64,000 nucleotides of DNA, taken from assembly GCA_963840075.1 (NCBI GenBank), contig CAWIXS010000046.1, positions 55,226 to 119,225 on the forward strand, in the 5' to 3' direction. The position numbers and the translations under genes are program-made. The notes under the pieces are model-generated. The model made no database searches. It had not been told where the DNA came from and worked only from the letters and a program-made list of their open reading frames with translations. The stretch comes from AWTP1-13 sp963840075 (GTDB lineage: Bacteria; Pseudomonadota; Alphaproteobacteria; Rhizobiales; Hyphomicrobiaceae). Below are positions 31,859 through 41,500 of the stretch, in pieces; positions within the stretch are counted from its first letter, which is position 1; every line of letters begins with the position of its first letter.

Positions 31859-32864
31859 ATGGCTCGAGATTTGGCTCGATACTTGGCTCGATACTGCCGG
31901 GACGTCATTCCGGCAGCCTTGGGTGTGGCGGTGCTGGTTGCTCTTTGCCTGCCCGGCGCGCACGCCCAGGGCGAGAAGCAGCCACCTGCCGCCAAGGCCA
32001 AGAAGCAGGATCCCGTCGAGGCCCAGCGCGCCATCGAGGCGGCCGGCAAGCTCCTGAAATCGGGCAAGGCCGAGCAGGCCGTGCAGGCGCTGTCGACGAC
32101 CATGGCGGGCGGCAACCTTCCGCCGGCGATCCTGGCGAAGGCGCTCTATGTGCGTGGGCTCGCCTACCGCGAGCAGCGGAAGCTGGCGCACGCGCTTTCC
32201 GATCTCAACAGCGCCCTGTGGCTGAAGGGCGGCCTCGGGGGCGACGAGCGGGCCGATGCCATCAAGCAGCGGATCGAGGCCTACGCCGATGCGGGCCTGA
32301 CCGAGCACGGCCAGGCGCTGGTGTCGGCGAGCGCGGATGCTGCAGCAGCGAAGAAGTCGGGCAGCAACTGGCTGAGCAACTTCTTCGGCACGTCGGACGC
32401 TGCCTCGCAGCCGCCTGCGAGCCGGCGCAAGGTCACCTCCGCCACGGAGAAGACAGACCCACCTGCCGTCGCCAAGGTGGAGACCGAGCTCGACCGGCGG
32501 ATGGACCAGCAGGACGGAGGTGAAGACCGACCGGGCCGTGGTGGCCGCCCCGCCAGCCGCCAAGCCTCCCAGGGCAGAGCCGCCGCCGGCGAACGAGCCG
32601 CCGCCTGCCAGGATCGAAGGCCGGTTCCAGGTGCAGCTCGCCCCGGTGCGCACCAGGGCCGAGGCGCTGGCGCTGGCCGCCAAGGCCAAGCGCGAGCATG
32701 CCGTCCTGGCGTCGAGCGAGCATCACATCGATCAGGCCGTGCTCGGCAACATGGGCGCGTTCTACCGCGTGCGCTTCGGGCCGTTCGCAAATGCACACGA
32801 GACCCAGGCTGTGTGTGCCAAGCTGCAGGGCGGCGGTCTCGATTGCGTGCCCGTCAACCGCTGA
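31859..32864 (+). CDS. exported TPR/SPOR-domain protein, one frameshift
   Basis: The first frame carries a signal peptide (AALGVAVLVALCLPGAHAQG) and TPR-like helices (GKLLKSGKAEQAVQALSTTM, ALYVRGLAYREQRKLAHALS). After a one-base slip near 32505-32520, the second frame reads a Pro-rich linker (PPRAEPPPANEPPPARI) and a complete SPOR domain (GRFQVQLAPVRTRAEALALA to GLDCVPVNR). Together they give a ~335-residue periplasmic peptidoglycan-binding protein. The N terminus encodes LAR repeats from a tandem TTGGCTCGATAC unit. GAGGAGG is only one base from the ATG, so the true start may lie a few codons downstream. Confidence 0.65.
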
Positions 32865-33065
32865 TGGACGCGGCGGTCTAACGAAATATTCATGATCCGC
32901 AGGGGAATTGGAGCCTCAGCGGTGCCGACTCGCCACCCTGTTTCCCAACTGTGAGCGCAGCGCCTTGCCGGTGCGCCGAGTCGTGCGAGAATGTTTTGCA
33001 GTCGTGTGGGGCGCCGATCGAGAGTAAGAGTAGCGCCCCCGCCCACTCCAGGGATCCAGGTAAGC

Positions 33066-33929
33066 ATGCAGGACCAGTCGCGCCCCTCCCCGCATCACGC
33101 GGACCTGAGGTCCGAGATTGCCAAAGTGGCGCAAAACGAGGATGCCGGCCTGAAGGCGGGCCTCGCCAAGCTCGCCCTCGAGCAGGCGCCCGCGCAGGAC
33201 CACCACACCGGCGCACGCCTGCGCAACTACTTCCTGACCGGCCTCGTCGTGGTGGGCCCGGTCGGCATCACGCTCTACATCGCCTGGCACGTCATCACGC
33301 TGGTCGACGGGTGGGTGAAGCCCTATGTGCCGCCCTCCTACAATCCCGACAGCTACCTGCCGTTTCCCCTGCCCGGCGTCGGCCTGGTGTTCGCGGTGAT
33401 CCTGCTCACCGTCATCGGCGCGCTCGCCGCCAACCTGATCGGACGCTCGCTCATCAGCGCCGGCGAGCTGATGCTCGGGCGCACGCCGATCGTGCGCAAC
33501 GTCTACCGTGGCCTCAAGCAGATCTTCGAATCGGTGGTCACGGCCTCGGCGCCGAGCCAGAGCTTCCACAAGGTCGCCGTGATGGAGTTCCCCTCCAAGG
33601 GCATCTGGTCGATCGTCTTCGTCACCGGCGAGCCGGCGTACGAGATCAACAAGGAGGTTCCCGGAGAGGACCTCGTCAGCGTGTTCATGCCAACGGGCAT
33701 GCTGCCGCCGTCGGGGTTCGTGTGCTTCGTGCCGCGCAGCAACGTGGTGCCGATCCGCATGACCGTCGAGGACGCGGCCAAGATCATCATCTCCGCCGGG
33801 ATGGTGAACCCAGAGACGCAGGCCAAGCTGCGCGACATCGCCGAGAAGGCCAGGAACGGCAGGAAGCCGGTTGCCCGCACCGAGTCGCGGCCGCCCATGC
33901 GCATGGCCCCGCCGCCACCCGCTGCGTAG
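33066..33929 (+). CDS. DUF502 family membrane protein
   Basis: A 287-residue protein with two transmembrane helices (NYFLTGLVVVGPVGITLYIA and VGLVFAVILLTVIGALAANL). The DUF502 hallmark GRTPIVRNVYRGLKQIFE follows, then VAVMEFPSKGIWSIVFVTGE and a PTGMLPPSGFVCFVPRSNV strand-rich domain. The family is widespread in proteobacteria; its molecular role is unknown. In alphaproteobacteria it sits between glmS and recG, as here. The ATG at 33066 starts MQDQSRPSPHH. A long disordered Pro/Arg tail ends the protein. The frame is intact. Confidence 0.85.
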   Translation: MQDQSRPSPHHADLRSEIAKVAQNEDAGLKAGLAKLALEQAPAQDHHTGARLRNYFLTGLVVVGPVGITLYIAWHVITLVDGWVKPYVPPSYNPDSYLPFPLPGVGLVFAVILLTVIGALAANLIGRSLISAGELMLGRTPIVRNVYRGLKQIFESVVTASAPSQSFHKVAVMEFPSKGIWSIVFVTGEPAYEINKEVPGEDLVSVFMPTGMLPPSGFVCFVPRSNVVPIRMTVEDAAKIIISAGMVNPETQAKLRDIAEKARNGRKPVARTESRPPMRMAPPPPAA

Positions 33930-34135
33930 GTTGGGCCGGGTCGCGCTGGCGGCGCGGGCGATCGCGGTGCTTGTCCGCATGACGCTGTGGCCGATCAGCC
34001 TCGCGGAAGGCGGCATCATCCTCTTCAATGCCGGCTTCATCCTCGGAGCACCGCTGGGGAGGCATGGTACCTGCGGCGGTTGCTGGCGCTCGGCCGCCGC
34101 AGCTGACCGGCAGCGCCGGCGTCGAGGTGCGATGC

Positions 34136-35119
34136 TCACGGTCTTGCGGCTGCGCGTTCGCGCGGCGATGGCAGCCGCAGCACGGCGACGACCGGCAGAT
34201 GGTCCGAGCCCAGGTTGGGGCCGATCCTGATCGACACCGTCTTGATGTCGGGCGTCGTGAGCACATGGTCGATCAGGAACGCCGGGAAGGGCAGCCGGAA
34301 CTGGCCGTCCGTCGGCCAGCTGCGCAGGAAGGTGGCGTGGCGCCGCATGTCGGCGCGCGCCAGGAAGCGCTGCAGCCGGTAGGACCACGGGGTCATGTTG
34401 AGGTCCCCGGCGATGATCAGGGGCCCCTTGTGCGCGGCGCGCAGGGCGGCGAGCCGCTCGATCTGGCGCACCTGATGCTCCGGTCTGAAGGGCAAGGACA
34501 GATGCACGCCGACCACCCGGATGCGGCCGAGCCCGCGATCGTCGAACTCGACCCAGATCACCTCCGGGCCGTCCCTGCTCCAGGGCTCGTACCCGGCCGC
34601 GACCCACGGGCGCTTGGCGAAGATGGCGGCGTCGCACCGGCGCTCGAGCACGCAGGCGTGGCTGTGGGGATAGCGCGCCTGCAGGAGCGGGTGCAGCGCC
34701 CTCGCCTCGCGCGGGCCGATCTCCTGCAGCACCACGATGTCGGCATCCTCCGCGAGGAGCGCGCGCGCCACCCGCTTCACGTCGCCGTAGTGCATGTTGA
34801 AGGTGACAATCGCGAGGTCGCGATGGCCGGCGGCGGCCAGCGCCTGTCCCGCCACGGGCCGCTCGGCGGGCTCTGCCGACCACAGCAGCGGCAGCCCCAG
34901 CAGGACGGCGTTGAGGCCCGCCAGGGCCGCGCTCCACCAGGCCAAGCGGGCCGCCCGCAGGCCCAGCGCACAGAGGAGCAGGGCGCCCGCCGCCGCCAGC
35001 GTGTAGGGCCTGAAGTGGTTCGGGAAGTCCGCGAGGGGATAGATCGGGGCCAGCGCCCCGGCAAGCGTCATCAGCGCGCCGGCAGCGAGCGCAGGGACCA
35101 GGAGAAACCGCGCGATCAT
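34136..35119 (-). CDS. membrane-anchored endonuclease/exonuclease/phosphatase family protein
   Basis: A 327-residue protein. Three hydrophobic helices occupy the first ~95 residues (FLLVPALAAGALMTLAGALA, TLAAAGALLLCALGL, AALAGLNAVLLGLPLLW). An EEP-fold domain follows with IVTFNMHYGD (Asn), IVVLQEIGPREA (catalytic Glu), IIAGDLNMTPWSYRL (Asp/Asn) and NLGSDHLPVVA (Asp-His). All catalytic elements are present. Substrates in this superfamily range from phosphodiesters in lipids to nucleic acids; a periplasm-facing membrane anchor would favour lipids, but this is inference. The ATG at 35119 directly precedes the first helix; an upstream TTG extension lacks coding character. Confidence 0.78.
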   Translation of the reverse strand: MIARFLLVPALAAGALMTLAGALAPIYPLADFPNHFRPYTLAAAGALLLCALGLRAARLAWWSAALAGLNAVLLGLPLLWSAEPAERPVAGQALAAAGHRDLAIVTFNMHYGDVKRVARALLAEDADIVVLQEIGPREARALHPLLQARYPHSHACVLERRCDAAIFAKRPWVAAGYEPWSRDGPEVIWVEFDDRGLGRIRVVGVHLSLPFRPEHQVRQIERLAALRAAHKGPLIIAGDLNMTPWSYRLQRFLARADMRRHATFLRSWPTDGQFRLPFPAFLIDHVLTTPDIKTVSIRIGPNLGSDHLPVVAVLRLPSPRERAAARP

Positions 35120-35340
35120 CTGCTTTCCGAGGCTCGCACCCAGATGCTGTCGACGACGCCAACCGAAACCACGGCCTCGTGTCGATCTGATGTCGCGCGG
35201 GGCAATCGAGGGCACCGTCTCGAAGGTGGCCCCGGAGCGATGAACCTTCTCGGGCTTGCGCACGACTGAGCACGTATCCAATGATCGGCCCCGCGGGCGC
35301 GGGTACGATGCAGGGCTTCCTTCCCGGACGGAGAGCGTCC

Positions 35341-35664
35341 ATGCCGAGAATAGCCACGGACCTGTTGATCCTCGGCTATCTACCGCTGCTCATCGTTATT
35401 TTCTTGGCGTCGCGCTGGCTCGACAGGAAGCTCGACGGCGTACCTTCGAACCTGCAGCAGCTGCAGTTTGCGCGGCGCTTTCAGCTCCTTTCCGTGGGGG
35501 CCGCGGGTCTGGTCGCGCTGGCGGCCGTGGCGCTGGCGCGGACGGCGTGGCAGCTCACCTTCGCGGACGGTCTGCGCGTCTTCTTCGGGGTTGCCGCGAC
35601 GGTGTGCGTCCCGCTGTACTGCTGGTACGCCCGGCGGATGGTCGCGCTGGCCGACAGGGCGTGA
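35341..35664 (+). CDS. small membrane protein of unknown function
   Basis: A 107-residue protein with three predicted hydrophobic segments: LLILGYLPLLIVIFLASRWL, LLSVGAAGLVALAAVAL and VFFGVAATVCVPLYCWYA. A basic/amphipathic linker (RKLDGVPSNLQQLQFARRFQ) lies between the first two. No family is recognised. Codon use matches the genome and the frame is open. The start could be at 35281 or 35308, but 35341 begins just before the first helix. It is divergent from the EEP-family membrane protein gene and convergent with recG. Confidence 0.5.
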   Translation: MPRIATDLLILGYLPLLIVIFLASRWLDRKLDGVPSNLQQLQFARRFQLLSVGAAGLVALAAVALARTAWQLTFADGLRVFFGVAATVCVPLYCWYARRMVALADRA

Positions 35665-35758
35665 CCTCGCTTCTTATTTGTTGCGGAGGCCGGAGGCATG
35701 ACGATCAGGGGCGAGTGACGACTTGGAGGTTGGGTCAAGCTACGCGCGTCGACCCAAA

Positions 35759-37888
35759 TCACGCCGCCCGGAACAGCCTGACAGCCTCGTCGCATTCGAA
35801 GAGGTAGAGCAGCAGCCTCAGCGCCTCGCCGCGCGGCGATTTCAACTCGGGATCCTGGCCGAGGACGAGGCGGGCGTCGTCGCGCGCCGCCTCCAGCAGC
35901 TCCTTGAAGTTGGCGACCTCGGCGACGCGGAACTCCGGCATGCCGCTCTGGCGCGCGCCCAGGACCTCGCCGCCGCCGCGCAGCTCCAGGTCCTTCTCGG
36001 CGATCAGGAAGCCGTCCTCGGTCGCCTCCATCATCTCGAGGCGCTGGCGCGCATTCTCGCCCAAGGGCGCCTTGTACAGCAGCATGCAGAAGCTCTCGCG
36101 GCTGCCGCGGCCCACCCGGCCGCGCAGCTGGTGCAGCTGGGCCAGTCCGAAGCGCTCGGCGTGCTCGATCACCATGATGTTGGCATTGGGCACGTCGACA
36201 CCCACCTCGATCACCGTCGTCGCCACCAGGATCTTGAGGTGCCCCGCCGCAAACGCCGCCATGGTCTGGTCCTTGGCGCTGGCGGTCATGGCGCCGTGCA
36301 GCAGGCCCACCTTGCCGGGGCCGAGCACCTGGGCCAGATGCGCATGCCGCGCCTCGGCGGCGGCCAGCTCCGAGCGGTCGGAGCCCTCGATCAGCGGGCA
36401 CACCCAGTAGATCTGCGCGCCCTCGGCGAGCTGCACGCGCAGGCGCTCGATCAGCCGCTCGATGGCGTCCACGGACACCGCCTTGGTGACGATCGGCTTG
36501 CGCCCCGCCGGCTTCTCGGTGAGGCGCGAGACATCGAGATCGCCGTAGTGCGTCATGAGGAGCGTGCGCGGGATCGGCGTCGCCGTCATCACCAGGAGCT
36601 CGGCGCCGCCCTTGCCCGGTCCCTGGCCGCCCTTGCTCTGCAGCGCCAGGCGCTGATGCACGCCGAAGCGGTGCTGCTCGTCGATGACGGCGAACGCGAG
36701 ATCCTTGAACTCCACGTCCGACTGGAACAGGGCGTGCGTGCCGACCAGGATGTCGATCTCGCCGTTCTTCAGGCGATCCAGCAGCGCCTCGCGCGCCTTG
36801 CCCTTCTCGCGCCCCGTCAGCAGCGCGATGGTGAGGCCGGCGTGGCCGGCGAGCGGTGCGATGGTCTCCGCGTGCTGACGCGCCAGCACCTCGGTCGGCG
36901 CCATCAGCGCCGCCTGGGCGCCGGCCTCCACGGCGATCGCCGTGGCCAGCAGCGCCACCACGGTCTTGCCGGAGCCCACGTCGCCCTGCAGCAGCCGCAG
37001 CATGCGATGCGGCGCGGCCATGTCGGCGGCGATCTCCTTGAGCGCCTGGCGCTGCGCGCCGGTGAGGGTGAAGGGCAGCGCAGCGGCGATTCTGGCGCGG
37101 ATGCGGCCGTCGCCGACGATGGTGCGGCCCGGCTGCTGCTTGAAGCTCTGGCGCACCAGCGCCAGCGCCAGCTGCCCGGCGAGGAGCTCGTCGTAGGCGA
37201 GGCGCTGCCACGGCGGCGAGCCGGTGGAGACGTCCTCCGCCTCGGCCGGCCGGTGCAGCCGCCCGAGCGCCGCTTTGGCGTCCGGCCAGCCCTGCCGCTC
37301 CAGCCACGCCTCATCCTGCCATTCGGGCAGCTCGGGCACCCGCTCCAGCGCCGCCCGCACGGCTTTGAGCAGCACCTTGCCCGAGAGTCCCGCGGTCAGC
37401 GGATAGACCGGCTCCAGCAGCGGCAGCTCCGCGCGCGCCTCCGGAGCGACGATATAGTCCGGATGCGGCATCTGCTTCTTGTCGTTGTAGGCCTCGATGC
37501 GCCCGCTGACGAAGCGCACGCTGCCCTCGGGCAGCTGGCGCTCGACGTACCTGGGCTCGGCGCGGAAGAACACGAGGTCGATGCGGCCGGTCTCGTCCTC
37601 GCACGCCACCTTGTAGGGCGCCTTGCTGTTGCCGCGCGGCGGGCCCCGATGCTTCAGGACGCGCACCTGCAGCGTCGCGATGGTGCCGGGCACGGCGGCG
37701 GCGATTGTGGGCGTGGCGCGCCGGTCGATCACCCCGGTCGGCGTATGCCAGAGAAGGTCGATGACGCGCGCGTCGGTCACCAGGGGCGGCAGCCGCAGCG
37801 CCTTCCTGAGGAGCAGCTGCATGCGCGGCCCGATGCCGGCGAGGCTGGTCGCCGACGCAAACAGAGGGACGAGAAGGGGCGGCCGCAT
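35759..37888 (-). CDS. recG: ATP-dependent DNA helicase RecG
   Basis: RecG remodels stalled forks and branch-migrates Holliday junctions. The 709-residue protein has the N-terminal wedge/OB region (IATLQVRVLKHRGPPRG, DETGRIDLVFF, VSGRIEAYNDKKQMPHPDYI) and the SF2 helicase core: GDVGSGKTVVALLA (Walker A), APTEVLARQH (Ia), VGTHALFQ, IDEQHRFGVHQR (DEQH box), TATPIPRTL (III), TTVIEVGVDVPNA (V) and HQLRGRVGRG (VI). The C-terminal TRG-like segment LQARQSGMPEF-type (EVLGARQSGMPEFR) is present. Length is normal. It is divergent from sdhE with 181 bases between starts. Confidence 0.95.
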   Translation of the reverse strand: MRPPLLVPLFASATSLAGIGPRMQLLLRKALRLPPLVTDARVIDLLWHTPTGVIDRRATPTIAAAVPGTIATLQVRVLKHRGPPRGNSKAPYKVACEDETGRIDLVFFRAEPRYVERQLPEGSVRFVSGRIEAYNDKKQMPHPDYIVAPEARAELPLLEPVYPLTAGLSGKVLLKAVRAALERVPELPEWQDEAWLERQGWPDAKAALGRLHRPAEAEDVSTGSPPWQRLAYDELLAGQLALALVRQSFKQQPGRTIVGDGRIRARIAAALPFTLTGAQRQALKEIAADMAAPHRMLRLLQGDVGSGKTVVALLATAIAVEAGAQAALMAPTEVLARQHAETIAPLAGHAGLTIALLTGREKGKAREALLDRLKNGEIDILVGTHALFQSDVEFKDLAFAVIDEQHRFGVHQRLALQSKGGQGPGKGGAELLVMTATPIPRTLLMTHYGDLDVSRLTEKPAGRKPIVTKAVSVDAIERLIERLRVQLAEGAQIYWVCPLIEGSDRSELAAAEARHAHLAQVLGPGKVGLLHGAMTASAKDQTMAAFAAGHLKILVATTVIEVGVDVPNANIMVIEHAERFGLAQLHQLRGRVGRGSRESFCMLLYKAPLGENARQRLEMMEATEDGFLIAEKDLELRGGGEVLGARQSGMPEFRVAEVANFKELLEAARDDARLVLGQDPELKSPRGEALRLLLYLFECDEAVRLFRAA

Positions 37889-38069
37889 GGGTCACCACGC
37901 AGGTCAGGTCGAGAGTTGCGACGGCCGTGCACGGCTGAGTGGCGGCCGGGGCGGGACCCTGATGCTTTCCTGTTCGCGCTGAGGGGACTATATGACGGTC
38001 CCGAGGGCGCGAAGGTGGCGGCGGCAATCCGTGCCGTCAAGGCAGCGGCCGAGACAAAGCTGGGCATTT

Positions 38070-38336
38070 ATGACCGACGACGTGGAAATCCGCCGCCGGC
38101 GCGTGCTCTTTCGCGCCCACCATCGCGGCACCAAGGAGATGGACCTGCTGATGGGCTGGTTCGCCGAGGCACGGCTGGCCGAGATGCCGCTGGAGGCGCT
38201 GGCGGCGTTCGAGCGGCTGCTCCTGGTGCCCGATCCCGTCGTGCAGGACATGATCCTGCACCCGGAGATTGCGCCGGCCGGCGAGCACGCTGAGCTGATC
38301 GGCCAGCTGCGCGTCTTCCACGGGCTGGAGGGCTGA
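38070..38336 (+). CDS. sdhE: succinate dehydrogenase FAD assembly factor SdhE
   Basis: An 88-residue protein with the YgfY/SdhE pattern: RRRRVLFRAHHRGTKEMDLL (containing the conserved RGxxE loop as RGTKEMD) and MGWFAEARLAEMPLEALAAF, ERLLLVPDPVVQDMI. SdhE promotes covalent attachment of FAD to SdhA and related flavoproteins in the cytosol. The ATG at 38070 is used because the family begins there. The neighbourhood recG-sdhE-mfd is a usual alphaproteobacterial order. mfd follows after about 190 bases on the same strand. Confidence 0.9.
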   Translation: MTDDVEIRRRRVLFRAHHRGTKEMDLLMGWFAEARLAEMPLEALAAFERLLLVPDPVVQDMILHPEIAPAGEHAELIGQLRVFHGLEG

Positions 38337-38529
38337 CACGCCCGTCTTTGGGCCGCGGGACCACCCTTGGCGGGCATCTGCGTGGGCTTTCTCCCGCCCG
38401 AGTGCCGGGGTTGGGGATAGCCGCGGGTGCATCGGCGCAATTCCGTCGTGCGCGCGTTATGAAGCGCAGGGAGACGAGATCGACGCACAAGACGAGCACC
38501 GATGACCTGGAGGATGACCTGGAGTTTGC

Positions 38530-41500
38530 ATGATGCCTGAGCCGCAAGCAGGGCCGGCGGCCGGTGCCGGCAGCCGCGGAGCGCGCGAGACGCTCTCCGG
38601 CGTGCCGGACGGCCTTGTGCCTCTGGTGCTGGGACGCCTCTGCCAGGAGGAGGGCGCCCCCCCTGCTGCCAAGGGGCCGACCCTGCTGCTGCACGTGGCC
38701 CGCGACGACCGACGCCTGGAGGCCATCGCCGAGGGCGTGGCCTTCTTTGCCCCCACGGTGCGGGTGATCCCGTTCCCCGCCTGGGACACGGTGCCCTACG
38801 ATCGCATCGGCCCCAACAGCGAGATCGTCGCGCGCCGCATCGCGGCGCTGGCCCGCCTTGCCGCGACCAGTCGCAAGGAGCCGACGCTCGTCATCGCCAC
38901 TGTCAACGCGGTGCTGCAGCGCGTGCCGCCGCGCGACTTCATCCGCCGCTCGCTCAAGACCATCGCGCCGGGGCAGCGCCTCGACATGGGGGCGCTGATC
39001 CAGCGCCTGAACCTCGCCGGCTTCACGCGCACCGGCAGCGTCATGGAGCCCGGCGAGTACGCCGTGCGCGGCGGCATCCTCGACCTCTTCCCGCCCGCCC
39101 GCACCACGCCCGTGCGCCTCGACTTCTTCGGCGATACGCTGGAGCACATCAAGGCCTTCGACCCCGAGAGCCAGCGCACCTCCAGGGTGGTGCAGCGCCT
39201 GAGCCTGCTGCCCGTCAACGAGGTGGCGTTCGGCGAGGCGGCCGAGAAGCTGTTCCGCCGCCGCTATGTGGAGGCGTTCGGGCCGGTCACGTCCGAGGAC
39301 CCGCTCTATCATGCCGTGAGCGCCGGGCAGCGCTATCCGGGCATGGAGCACTGGCTGCCGTTGTTCCACGAGCGTCTGGAGGCGCTGTTCGACTACGCGG
39401 CGGAGGCGCCGGTCAGCTTCGACCACCTGGCCGACGAGGCGGTGGAGCAGCGCTTCGCGCTCATCCAGGATCACTATACGGCGCGCGCGGAGGGGCTGGA
39501 GGCGCAGACCTTCGGCGCGCCGCCCTACAAGCCGGTGCCGCCCGAGGCGATGTTCCTCACGCCCGAGGAATGGCAGGGCCAGCTCGCCGCGCGCCCGGTG
39601 CGCCGGCTCACGCCCTTCGAGCAGCCGGGCGAGGCCCAGGGCCCGGTGCGCGCCATCGGCGGCCGCCTGGGCCGCAACTTCGCCGCCGAGCGCGCCAGCG
39701 AGGCGGCGAGCCTGTTCGATGCCGCCATCGGCCACATGCGCGCGCTCCAGGGTCAGGGCAAGCGGGTCGTCGTTGCCGCCTTTACGGCGGGCGCGCGCGA
39801 GCGGCTGACCACGCTCCTCGCCGAGCACGGGCTCGCCGAGGCGCGCAAGGTGGAGAGCTGGGCCGAGATGGAGGCCCTGCCGCGCGGCTCTGTCGGGCTT
39901 GCGGTGCTGGGCCTGGAGCAGGGCTTCGAGACGCCCGACCTCGCCGTCATCGGCGAGCAGGACATCCTGGGCGACCGTCTCACGCGCCCGCGCCGCAAGG
40001 CGCGCCGGGCCGCCGATCTGATCACCGAGGCGACCAGCCTCGCCATCGGCGACTTCGTGGTGCACGCCGACCACGGCATCGGCCGCTTCGACGGCCTCAC
40101 CACCATCACCGCGCTCGGCGCCCCGCACGACTGCCTGGAGATCGGCTACGCCAACGGCGACAAGCTTTACCTGCCGGTGGAGAACATCGAGCTGCTCTCG
40201 CGCTACGGCGCCGCCGACGGCACCGCGCAGCTCGACCGCCTGGGCGGCGCCGCCTGGCAGACGCGCAAGGCGCGCCTCAAGCAGCGCATCCGCGAGATGG
40301 CCTCTGAGCTGATCAAGATTGCGGCGCTGCGGCAGCTGCGCGAGGCGCCGGTGATGCAGCCGCCGATGGGCCAGTTCGACGAGTTCGTGGCGCGCTTCCC
40401 CTACGAGGAGACCGAGGACCAGGACGCCAGCATCCAGGCGGTGCTCGACGATCTGGCCTCCGGCAGGCCCATGGACCGCCTGGTGTGCGGCGACGTGGGC
40501 TTCGGCAAGACCGAGGTTGCCCTGCGCGCCGCCTTCATCGCCGCGTTCGCGGGCTTCCAGGTGGCCGTGGTGGTGCCAACGACGCTGCTCGCGCGCCAGC
40601 ACTTCGCGACCTTCGCCGAGCGCTTCAAGGGGCTGCCGGTGCGCATCGCCCAGGCCTCGCGGCTGATCAGCGCCAAGGCGCTGGCGGCGGTCAAGGCGGG
40701 GCTCAAGGACGGCTCCATCGACATCGTGATCGGAACGCACGCGCTGCTCGGCAAGAGCATCGGCTTCAACCGCCTGGGCCTCGTCATCGTCGACGAGGAG
40801 CAGCATTTCGGGGTGGGCCACAAGGAGCGCCTGAAGCAGCTGCGCGAGGAGGTGCACGTCCTGACGCTCACCGCGACGCCGATCCCGCGCACCCTGCAGC
40901 TCGCCCTCTCCGGCGTGCGCGAGCTGTCGCTGATCGCCACGCCGCCGATCGACCGGCTGGCCGTGCGCACCTACATCTCGCCGTTCGATCCGGTGATCGT
41001 GCGCGAGGCCTTGCGGCGCGAGCGCTACCGCGGCGGGCAGACGTTCTACGTGGTGCCGCGTATCGCCGATCTGGAGGAGGTGAGGGAGTTCCTGGCCGAG
41101 GACACGCCCGAGCTCAGGGTCGCCACCGCCCACGGCCAGCTTCCCCCGAGCACGCTCGAGGACGTGATGACCGCCTTCTACGACGGCGGGTACGACGTGC
41201 TCCTGTCGACGGCGATCGTGGAGTCCGGGCTCGACATCCCCAACGCCAACACCCTCATCGTGCACCGCGCCGACATGTTCGGCCTCGCCCAGCTCTACCA
41301 GCTGCGCGGCCGGGTCGGGCGCTCCAAGACGCGCGCCTACGCCTATTTCACCACGCCGGCGAGCCAGCGGCGCCTGACCGAGGGCGCCGAGAAGCGCCTC
41401 AAGGTGCTGCAGTCGCTCGATACCCTCGGCGCGGGCTTCTCGCTGGCCTCCCACGACCTCGACATCCGCGGCGCCGGCAACCTGCTGGGCGAGGAGCAGT

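Noticed and set aside
29854..32115. Long minus-strand frame opposite glmS
   Set aside because: Antisense shadow; no start signal or domain, and glmS is complete on the other strand.
32985..33065. Possible tRNA 3' remnant before the DUF502 gene
   Set aside because: A CCCGCCCACTCCA-like stretch recalls a tRNA end, but no acceptor partner, anticodon arm or T-loop consensus could be drawn.
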